Under the pieces are notes generated by a model that had not been told where the DNA came from, ran no database searches, and saw only the letters and a list, made by a program, of their open reading frames with translations. From Ralstonia sp. TCR112 (GTDB lineage: Bacteria; Pseudomonadota; Gammaproteobacteria; Burkholderiales; Burkholderiaceae): a DNA stretch of 64,000 nt. Location: NCBI RefSeq assembly GCF_007997035.1, contig NZ_VOSS01000030.1, positions 1 through 64,000 on the forward strand. The letters run 5' to 3'. The position numbers were made by a program, and so were the translations under genes. Shown here piece by piece: positions 31,380 through 38,448 of the stretch; positions within the stretch are counted from its first letter, which is position 1, and each line of letters starts with the position of its first letter.

Positions 31380-32662
31380 CGGAACGCGCAGCGCAGACTG
31401 AAGCCATCGTCGATCCAGCCACGCACGGACTGGATGTGTATGCCGTGGGCGGCGCCATTCGTGACGCGCTGCTCGGGCTGCCCGTGCAGGACCGGGATTA
31501 CGTTGTTGTCGGGGCCACGCCCGAAGCCATGGAGGCGCGTGGCTTTCGTGCCGTCGGCAAGGATTTCCCGGTCTTCCTGCACCCCGCTACGCATGCCGAA
31601 TACGCGCTCGCCCGCACCGAGCGCAAGACGGCCGCCGGCTACAAGGGCTTCTCGGTCTACTACGCGCCCGACGTCACGCTCGAAGACGACCTCATCCGCC
31701 GCGACCTGACCATCAACGCGATGGCGCAGCGCGTGGCGGAGGACGGTGCGCTGGTCGGCCCGGTGGTCGATCCGTACGGGGGGCAGGCCGATCTGGCGTC
31801 GCGCACGTTCCGGCATGTGTCGGATGCGTTCATGGAAGACCCGGTGCGCATCCTGCGGCTGGCGCGGTTTGCTGCGCGCTTTGCCGACTTCCACGTCGCG
31901 CCCGAAACCAACGCGCTGATGCGGCGCATGGTGCAGGACGGCGAAGTCGATGCGCTGGTGCCCGAGCGCGTGTGGCAGGAGATTGCGCGCGGCCTGATGG
32001 AAGCCCATCCGCAGCGCATGTTTGCCGTGCTGCGCGACTGCGGGGCGCTGGTGCGCCTGCTACCCGAACTCGACCGGCTGTGGGGCGTGCCGCAGCGCGC
32101 CGACTACCACCCCGAAGTCGACACCGGCGTGCACACCATGATGGTGATCGAAACGGCTGCAGCGATGGCGACGTCGTTGCCGGTACGCTTTGCCGCGCTG
32201 GTGCACGACCTCGGCAAGGGGACCACGCCCGACGATATCCTGCCCCGCCACATCGGCCACGAAGAGCGCAGCTTGCCGCTGATCGAAGCGGTGTGCCAGC
32301 GTCTGCGCGTGCCGACCGAGTGCCGCGAGCTGGCCTTGGTGGTGGCGCGCGAGCACGGCAACATCCATCGCTGCGAGGGCTTTGATGCGGCGGCGCTGGT
32401 GCGTCTGCTCGAGCGTTGCGATGCGCTGCGCAAGCCGGACCGTTTCCGTCAGGCCCTGCAGGCGTGCGAGGCCGACGCACGTGGCCGGCTCGGGTTTGAA
32501 GATCGCAGCTATCCGCAGACGGAACGCCTGCTGCGCGCGCTGGCGGCTGCATCGTCCATCGATGCCGGCGCCGTCGCCAAGCGCTATGCCGACAACCCGG
32601 CGCACATCAAGCAGGCCGTGCATCAGGCGCGCATCGAAGCTGTCGCGCTGGCCGGCGTCTAG
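31376..32662 (+). CDS. cca: Multifunctional CCA tRNA nucleotidyltransferase
   Basis: Adds or repairs the CCA end of tRNAs. 428 residues, the long proteobacterial form: nucleotidyltransferase head with VYAVGGAIRDALLG (25-30) and the metal-binding DRD at 39-41, FPVFLHP, EYALARTE, DLTINAMAQ and DPYGGQADLASRTFRHV; then a C-terminal HD phosphohydrolase domain with HTMMVIE, AALVHDLGKGTTP and HIGHEERS. E. coli Cca with this HD domain also has phosphatase and phosphodiesterase activity. ATG overlaps the gst stop (ATGA). Complete. Confidence 0.96.
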   Translation: MTERAAQTEAIVDPATHGLDVYAVGGAIRDALLGLPVQDRDYVVVGATPEAMEARGFRAVGKDFPVFLHPATHAEYALARTERKTAAGYKGFSVYYAPDVTLEDDLIRRDLTINAMAQRVAEDGALVGPVVDPYGGQADLASRTFRHVSDAFMEDPVRILRLARFAARFADFHVAPETNALMRRMVQDGEVDALVPERVWQEIARGLMEAHPQRMFAVLRDCGALVRLLPELDRLWGVPQRADYHPEVDTGVHTMMVIETAAAMATSLPVRFAALVHDLGKGTTPDDILPRHIGHEERSLPLIEAVCQRLRVPTECRELALVVAREHGNIHRCEGFDAAALVRLLERCDALRKPDRFRQALQACEADARGRLGFEDRSYPQTERLLRALAAASSIDAGAVAKRYADNPAHIKQAVHQARIEAVALAGV

Positions 32663-32692
32663 GTTGGCATCCAGCGCCGGCCGTGCGGCCCC

Positions 32693-33597
32693 TCACTCGA
32701 ACGGCGTGTCGTTCGGATTGGCGTACAGCGCCTTCAACTGATCGTTCATCGGGAAGTTGAAGTTCAGGTTCTTGGGCGGCACCGGTTTTTCGAACCACTT
32801 GGCGTAGAGCGTCTTGATCTCCCCGCTCTTCATCACGCCGGTCATGGTGTCGTCCACCAGCTTCTTGAACTGGGGATCGTCCTTGCGCAGCATGAAGCCG
32901 TACGCTTCGAACGACTGCGGCGTGCCGGTCACGACCCAGTCGTCGGGCTTCTGCGCCAGCGTGCGTGCGCCGGCCAGCAGCACGTCATCCATCATGAACG
33001 CGCCACGCGGCCGCTCTGCAGCGTGAGGAACGATTCACCGTAATCCTTCCCGCTGATCACGTTCATGTTCATCTTTTTCTCGTCGTTCATCTTGCGCAGG
33101 ATGCGTTCCGACGTGGTGCCCGCGTTGGTGATGACCGACTTGCCCGCCAAGTCGGGGAAATCCTTCACGCCGGATTTCACGTTGGTCAGCAGGCGCGTGC
33201 CGGCAATGAAAAAGGTCGTCGAAAAAGCAGTCTGCTGCTCGCGCGACTTCAGGTGCGTGGTCACGCCGCACTCCAGATCGACCGAGCCGTTCTGCACCAG
33301 AGACGTCCGGTTCTGCGACGTCACCGGAATCTGCTTGATGTCGAGGTTGGGTTTGCCCGTCTTCTTCTTGATGGCGTCGATCACGCGGGAGCAGAGGTCA
33401 GCCGAGAAACCGACGATCTCGTTCTTGCTGTCGCGGTAAGAAAACGGAATCGACGATTCGCGCACGCCGATTAGGATCGTGTTGCTGTCCTGGATCTTCT
33501 TGAGCGTGCCGTCCAGGGCTTGCGCGTGCGCGCCGATCGCGAGCAGGCTCGTCAGCGCCAGCGGGATGATCCGGATACAGCGGGTGGTCAAACGCAT
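32693..33597 (-). pseudogene. Amino-acid ABC transporter substrate-binding protein, one-base frameshift
   Basis: Second GltI-like periplasmic binding protein, about 301 residues when repaired. The signal peptide ends at GAHAQA; the mature part shows RESSIPFSYRD, a VDLECG motif, AGKSVITNAGTTSERIL, and the C-terminal LYAKWFEKPVPP. The frame fails near 33001: ESFLTLQSGRV reads into the wrong frame, while FMMDDVLLAGARTLA continues one frame over; GTGG should probably be GTGGG. The ATG has GGAGG just upstream. Last gene of the RpiR-aminotransferase-BKACE cluster, 83 nt after the BKACE gene, so it may collect that pathway's substrate. No permease or ATPase gene is next to it. Confidence 0.87.
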
Positions 33598-33680
33598 ACT
33601 TCCTCCAATGGTTGTGGTGCGCGGCCTGTTGTGTTGCGGCCGTCTGTGCTTTGGCTTCGTGGCGATGAATGCGGAACGTC

Positions 33681-34517
33681 TTAACGGCCGAACCAGCTAC
33701 GCAGATCGGCGGCGCTGGCCAGCGGCCGGTGCAGCGCCTCGAGATGCCGTCGCAGGTTGGTGACGAGCGCTGCGTTGTCGGGCGCTGTGCTGCCGTCGGG
33801 CAGGGCCATGTTGTTTTCGAATCCCAGGCGCGCATGGCCGCCGAGCAGCGCTGCGGTGAGCGCGCATTCGGCTTCACGCGGGCCGAATGCGCACATCGCC
33901 CAGGGCACGTTGGCGGTGATGTCGCCGCCCTCCGCCCACGCCTGCAGGAACGGCAGCAGGTCGGTGGGGTCGGAGCGCTGACCCGCGCTGTAGCGGCCGA
34001 GCACGAACAGCACCCAGTGCGGCGTATCGGGCAACACGCCGCGTGTGCGCAGGTCGCGGTAGCGCACCACGTCGTCGGCGGAATACAGGATGTACTGGAT
34101 GGCCGTGCGCGCCGCGGCCAGCTCACCAAAGAAGCGCGCGGCTTCCGCCTCGTGCGCGGCATCGGGCGCCAGCTCGCGCAGCGCGGCGGAAATCGCTTCC
34201 GGCTGCAGCGCGCGCACCGATGCCATCTGCTGTTCGGGCGTGTAGATGCCGACGGCCTCGGTGGTGATCTGAATCACGAGCGCATCGCCCACGGCTTGTT
34301 GCACGGCGGCGATGGCGGGCCGGTAGTCGTCGGGCTCCAGGCTATGCGTGCCGTCGGGGCGGCGCACGTGCAGATGCAGCATCGCGGCGCCGGCATCCAC
34401 GCATTGGCGCGCGCAGGCGGCCAGTTCGTCGGGCGTGATCGGCAATGCGGAGTGGTCGGCGTGCGTCTTGCGCGCACCGTTGGGCGCAACGGCGATGGCG
34501 ATGGGCTGGGTCACCAC
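33681..34517 (-). CDS. BKACE-family beta-keto acid cleavage enzyme (DUF849)
   Basis: A 278-residue TIM-barrel enzyme. Proteins of this family are zinc-dependent and condense a beta-keto acid with acetyl-CoA, giving acetoacetate and a new acyl-CoA; the founder cleaves 3-keto-5-aminohexanoate in lysine fermentation. The zinc ligands are visible as His48 and His50 in MLHLHVRRPDGTHS and the Glu of RLGFENNMALPDG; the VAPNGARKTHADH opening and QITTEAVG strand also fit. The GTG start overlaps the stop of the aminotransferase gene (GTGGTGA), coupling the two. The beta-keto substrate could be the product of that aminotransferase (inference). Confidence 0.88.
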   Translation of the reverse strand: MVTQPIAIAVAPNGARKTHADHSALPITPDELAACARQCVDAGAAMLHLHVRRPDGTHSLEPDDYRPAIAAVQQAVGDALVIQITTEAVGIYTPEQQMASVRALQPEAISAALRELAPDAAHEAEAARFFGELAAARTAIQYILYSADDVVRYRDLRTRGVLPDTPHWVLFVLGRYSAGQRSDPTDLLPFLQAWAEGGDITANVPWAMCAFGPREAECALTAALLGGHARLGFENNMALPDGSTAPDNAALVTNLRRHLEALHRPLASAADLRSWFGR

Positions 34518-35865
34518 GCGGCCTCCAGCGTGGCGGCGGTGGCGGCGTCAACAGCGTCGCCCAGGCGTTCGACGATGGCGTCGATGTCCTGCGCGGTGGC
34601 GATGAACGGCGGCGCGAGCAAGATGTGGTCGCCGCGCTGGCCGTCAATCGTGCCGCCCATCGGATAGACCATCAGGCCGCGCTGCATCGCTTCGGCCTTC
34701 ACGCGTGCGTGCGTCTTGCGGGCAGGCGGCAGCGGCGCCTTGGTGGCGCGATCCGCCACCAGCTCCACGCCGACAAACAGCCCACGGCCGCGCACGTCGC
34801 CCACATGTGCGTGGTCGGCAAAGCGCGCACGCAGCGCTGCACGCAGTTGTTCGCCACGCGCCTGCACATTGGCGAGCAGGTTCTCTTCTGCGATGACCTT
34901 CTGCACTTCCAGCGCCGCCGCGCATGCCGTGGCGTGGCCAATGTAGGTGTGGCCATGCTGGAAGAAGCCGCTGCCGTTCGTGATCGCGTCGACAATGCGG
35001 CGGTTCACCAGCGTTGCGCCGATCGGTTGATACCCGCCCCCGAGGCCTTTGGCAATGGCGATCATGTCGGGCACCACGCCGTCTTCCTCGCATGCGAAGA
35101 GGTAGCCGGTGCGCCCCATGCCGGACATCACCTCATCGAGCAACAGCAGCACGCCGTGGCGGTCGCACACCGCGCGAATCTTACGGAAGTAATCGCCCAC
35201 CGGCGGCACCGCGCCGGCCGTGGCGCCCACCACGGTTTCGGCGACGAAGGCCGCGACATTTTCGGCGCCGAGTTCGACGATCTTCGCGGCCAGCTCGTCG
35301 GCCAGGCGCTGCACGTATTGCGCGTCGCTCTCGCCATCCAGGCGCTCGCGATACGCATAGCACGGCGAAACATGGTGAGCCGGCACCAGCAGCGGCAGGA
35401 ACGGCTCGCGGCGCCATGCGTTACCGCCAATCGCCAGTGCACCCAGCGTGTTGCCGTGATAGCTCTGACGCCGCGCGATGAAGTACCGGCGTTGCGGCTG
35501 TCCGATTTCAACGAAGTATTGGCGTGCAAGTTTCAGCGCCGCTTCGATTGCTTCCGAACCGCCGGAGACGAAATACACGTGGTCCAGATCGCCCGGCGCC
35601 GCCGCGGCCAGGCGCGCGGCCAGTTCCTCCGCCACGTCCGTGGTGAAGAACGATGTGTGCGCATACGCCAGCGCGCGCACCTGCTTGCAGATGGCGTCGA
35701 CCACGCGCGGGTGGCCGTGGCCGAGGCACGAAACGGCGGCGCGCCGCACGCGTCGAGGTAACGCTTGCCGTCGGAGTCGATGAGGGTCATGCCTTCGCCG
35801 CCGACAGCGGTGGGCAGCGTCTTGCGCGGGTCGCGGTGGAAGACGGATGTGGTGGACGGTGTCAT
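34511..35865 (-). pseudogene. Class III aminotransferase, frameshifted near the N-terminus
   Basis: PLP-dependent aminotransferase of the omega-amino-acid group, about 451 residues when repaired. It starts at the ATG at 35865 with VFHRDPRKTLPTAVGGEGM and IDSDGKRYLDACG, then leaves frame near 35740. The next frame resumes at AAVSCLGHGHPRV; restoring one G in GGCGCG gives the family's YLD-x-x-GGAAVSCLGH. Further marks: YFVSGGSEAIEAALKLARQ, RQSYHGNT, LLLDEVMSGMGRTG (the PLP Asp is in DEV), and the PLP lysine in IAIAKGLGGGYQPIGA. The second half alone would lack the substrate-gate region. It lies between the RpiR gene (16 nt) and the BKACE gene (overlap). Confidence 0.88.
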
Positions 35866-35881
35866 GAGCGGTCGTGAACGG

Positions 35882-36790
35882 TCAACGTTGGGTGGGCGGC
35901 ACGGCGACAGCCGCTTCACTGCGGCGGGCGCTGCGCACGTAGGCGGCTTGTTGCTTGAGCTGGGCGTCGCTGTCGGCCAGATGGGCGAGCGCGGTCGGGC
36001 CGGCGTGGCGGAACCACGTCATCAGCAGCGCGTCGAGCAGCGCCATCGGCGCCGCCAGCGAATGGAAGAACGAAGGAATGGCGACGGGGGCGACGAGGTG
36101 TTGCCACGCCAGTTCAGCGCCGGGGGCGATGGCGCTGTCGGTCACGTACACAAGGCGCGCCCCGCGCGCATGCGCGTACTGCATCGCTTCAATGACCTCG
36201 CGCGTGTACGGATCGAACGTGACGGCCACGACGATGTCGCCCTCGCCGCAAAAGCGCAGCGGGTCGGCCAACGTGTTGCCGCTGCCGGCGCACAGCGTGA
36301 CCTTGTCGTCGAACAACTGGGCGGCATAGCCGAATGCATGCGTCAGCGCCAGGCAACTGCGTGCGCCCAGCAGGAAGACACGGCGCGCCTTGCAGAGGGC
36401 GCTGGCCACGGTGTCCAGTGCCGCCAGGTTGGCCGGCGAAAACGCCGACTGCACATGCGCGCCGATCGCCAGGCCGATGCGCTCGGCCTCCGACGCGCCC
36501 GCTGCATCGTCGCCTTGCAGCGCGTTGGCCCGGCCGGTAAAGCCATCGGCTTGCTGGCGTAGGTGGTTCACGCAGATGTCGCGCAGCGCCGCAAAGTCGT
36601 CAAAGCCCAGCGCGCGTGCCAGGCGCGAAAACGTGGCCGGCGGCAGGTCGCAGCGGCGCGCAAGATCCCGCATCGAGAGCAGGGCGATGTCGTGCTGGTG
36701 CGTCTCCAGCAACATGGCGGCGCGCTGCAGTTGCGGAGACAGATCGCCGGCGCGGTCGCGCAGCGTTTGCATGAGCCCATCGAACGTCAT
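35882..36790 (-). CDS. MurR/RpiR-family transcriptional regulator
   Basis: A 302-residue regulator. The N-terminal HTH_6 domain covers about residues 1-75 (SPQLQRAAMLLE, IALLSMRDLARRCDLPPATFSRLARALGFDDFAALR); a C-terminal SIS domain (about 125-255) carries RRVFLLGARSCLALTHAF, CAGSGNTLADPL and GDIVVAVTFDPYTREVIEAM. SIS domains usually sense phosphosugars, yet the genes it heads handle amino acids, so another ligand is likely. Start taken at the ATG at 36790; an in-frame TTG at 36811 would add 7 residues. First gene of the minus-strand cluster; an inverted repeat at 36813-36839 is a good autoregulatory site. Confidence 0.9.
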   Translation of the reverse strand: MTFDGLMQTLRDRAGDLSPQLQRAAMLLETHQHDIALLSMRDLARRCDLPPATFSRLARALGFDDFAALRDICVNHLRQQADGFTGRANALQGDDAAGASEAERIGLAIGAHVQSAFSPANLAALDTVASALCKARRVFLLGARSCLALTHAFGYAAQLFDDKVTLCAGSGNTLADPLRFCGEGDIVVAVTFDPYTREVIEAMQYAHARGARLVYVTDSAIAPGAELAWQHLVAPVAIPSFFHSLAAPMALLDALLMTWFRHAGPTALAHLADSDAQLKQQAAYVRSARRSEAAVAVPPTQR

Positions 36791-36812
36791 GAGGTGGCCG
36801 AGGTGATTCAAC

Positions 36813-36839
36813 TGTTTCGTAAACTACGTAATTGAAACA
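36813..36839. promoter_or_regulatory. Inverted repeat upstream of the RpiR gene, candidate operator
   Basis: TGTTTC-N15-GAAACA, with an inner TACGTA palindrome. It lies 23 bp before the chosen rpiR-type start, in an AT-rich island that is otherwise unusual for this GC-rich window. Confidence 0.55.
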
Positions 36840-36919
36840 AATGAGTCAAGATCAGATTGACCTCAGTCGTTGGGCGAACGCAAAAACGCGCATCCCAGGA
36901 ATGCGGCCGTCTCGGCAAA

Positions 36920-36942
36920 TAAAAACGAGGCCTAAGCCTCCG
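36920..36942 (-). terminator. Terminator after the small membrane protein gene
   Basis: On the minus strand GAGGC-TTAG-GCCTC followed by GTTTTTATTT, 22 nt beyond the stop of the membrane-protein gene. Confidence 0.7.
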
Positions 36943-36964
36943 TCCTGTGTGTGATGCGTGCGTC

Positions 36965-37270
36965 TCAGGTTGCCGGCGCGTCGAGCTGTTCCATGCGAAG
37001 TTGGAAGAAGCCGGCGCCAATCAGCCCCAGCAGGCTCAGCGCCATGCACGTGCAGGCCAGAATCATCACCGCACCTACCGACGAAACCCCGCTCATGAGT
37101 GGCGTGTGCGTCAGGGCCGACAGATTGCCGCCTACCCACATCGCCGCGACCAGGGCCATCAAACACGTCAGCGCGGCGGCATTGCGCAACCACGTCAACC
37201 GCGTCTTGCGGCTGATGCCGTCGAAAGCGTGGAAATGGAAGTGGTGGTGACCGGTGCCAACGAGTGCCAT
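36965..37270 (-). CDS. Small membrane protein of unknown function
   Basis: A 101-residue protein with a His-rich N-terminus (GTGHHHFHFHAFDG) followed by two hydrophobic helices (about 31-52 and 66-92) with a short loop between, and a polar tail. I do not recognise the family. The ATG at 37270 is preceded by AAGGAG at ideal distance, which is why it is preferred over the frame's earlier ATG at 37312. The histidines could bind metal. It stands alone between the RpiR cluster and tRNA-Phe, with its own terminator. Confidence 0.7.
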   Translation of the reverse strand: MALVGTGHHHFHFHAFDGISRKTRLTWLRNAAALTCLMALVAAMWVGGNLSALTHTPLMSGVSSVGAVMILACTCMALSLLGLIGAGFFQLRMEQLDAPAT

Positions 37271-37484
37271 GGAGAATCTCCTTGTGCTTGCCGTTTGATA
37301 GCGTTGAGTCACTATACCGAGACCTGCGACAGTTTGGCGCAGTTTGCGCCGCTAGGTATACCCTGAGCTGCGCTGCGTCAAGAGGCTCGGGTACATTTTT
37401 TGTGCGTGCGACACTGCGCCGCAGATCGGCGTGTGGCGCGACAAATGGGAGATGACGGGACGCGCGAACGGCGTCGCAGAAATG

Positions 37485-37513
37485 AAAAAAGACCTCGCGA
37501 GGAGGTCTTTTTT
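37485..37513 (-). terminator. Terminator after tRNA-Phe
   Basis: GACCTC / GAGGTC stem flanked by A6 and T6, about 45 nt downstream of the tRNA 3' end on the minus strand. The symmetrical A and T runs make it usable in both directions. Confidence 0.85.
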
Positions 37514-37555
37514 GTTGCCCTGCAAAATCGATTGATCTTGAAGGGCGAAGAATTT

Positions 37556-37631
37556 TGGTGGCCTGGGGCGGAATCGAACCACCGACACGCGGATTTTCAA
37601 TCCGCTGCTCTACCAACTGAGCTACCGGGCC
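37556..37631 (-). tRNA. tRNA-Phe (anticodon GAA)
   Basis: A 76-nt cloverleaf including an encoded CCA. The D-arm reads AGCTCAGTTGGTAGAGC, the anticodon stem-loop GCGGA-TTGAAAA-TCCGC has GAA at positions 34-36 (37598-37596), and the T-arm is GGTGG-TTCGATT-CCGCC. The acceptor stem pairs GGCCCGG with CCAGGCC, leaving a C5:A68 mismatch where a pair is expected. Confidence 0.97.
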
Positions 37632-37698
37632 AAGCAAAGAAAAGCAAGTATGACAGGGTGTGCGCCCAGTCGTCAAGTACCTTCAAGCACTTTGATGA

Positions 37699-38412
37699 TC
37701 AGGCCGCCGGCTCGCCCTTGTTGCGCGAGAGTTCGACGCCCAGCTGCTTGAGCTTGCGATACAGGTGGGTCCGCTCGAGACCGGTCTTTTCTGCCACGCG
37801 CGTCATGCTGCCGCCTTCGCGTTGCAGGTGGTATTCGAAATAGGCCCGCTCGAACAGGTCGCGCGCTTCGCGCAGCGGCATGTCGAACGAGAACTGCATG
37901 CCACCGCCTTCCGCTGCACGGGCGGGCGCGCCGTTGATATCCGTCCGATCGAGCGCGGCGGGCGTGCCTGCGACTGCGGCGCTTGGCATGGCGCCGGCGA
38001 GTCCCGCCGCCTGTGCGGCTGCAGGTGTTGCCGAGCGCGGCTTTTCCTTGCTGCGCGACAGGCCCTGCTCCACCGCCGTCAGCAGCTTTTGCAGCGCGAT
38101 CGGCTTTTCCAGGAAATTCAGCGCCCCGATCTTGGTCGCCTCGACGGCGGTGTCGATTGTGGCGTGGCCCGACATCATGATGACGGGCATGGTCAGCAGA
38201 CCTTGCGATGCCCATTCCTTGAGCAGCGTTACGCCGTCGGTATCCGGCATCCAGATATCGAGCAGGACGAGGTCGGGCGTTGCGTTCGCGCGGTATTCGC
38301 GCGCGCGCTGCGCGTTCTCGGCGACTTCAACAACGTGCCCTTCGTCTCCGAGGATTTCGGAGAGCAACTCCCGGATACCCATTTCGTCGTCGACAACGAG
38401 GATGGTGGCCAT
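37699..38412 (-). CDS. Response regulator, NtrX-like but without the AAA+ domain
   Basis: A 237-residue regulator. Receiver domain at residues 1-120: acidic pocket VVDDE, phosphoacceptor Asp52 in LVLLDIWMPDTDG, MMSGHAT, and the conserved Lys in FLEKPI. After an Ala-rich linker (about 125-180) comes a Fis-type helix-turn-helix (FERAYFEYHLQREGGSMTRVAEKTGLERTHLYRKLKQLGVEL), which closely resembles the end of NtrX. The sigma-54-activating ATPase domain that normally joins the two is absent, so it should act as a simple DNA-binding switch. Partner of the kinase 36 nt upstream. Confidence 0.9.
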   Translation of the reverse strand: MATILVVDDEMGIRELLSEILGDEGHVVEVAENAQRAREYRANATPDLVLLDIWMPDTDGVTLLKEWASQGLLTMPVIMMSGHATIDTAVEATKIGALNFLEKPIALQKLLTAVEQGLSRSKEKPRSATPAAAQAAGLAGAMPSAAVAGTPAALDRTDINGAPARAAEGGGMQFSFDMPLREARDLFERAYFEYHLQREGGSMTRVAEKTGLERTHLYRKLKQLGVELSRNKGEPAA

Positions 38413-38448
38413 GCTTTTCCTCTATGTGCGGCGGGATTGCCGTCCGCG

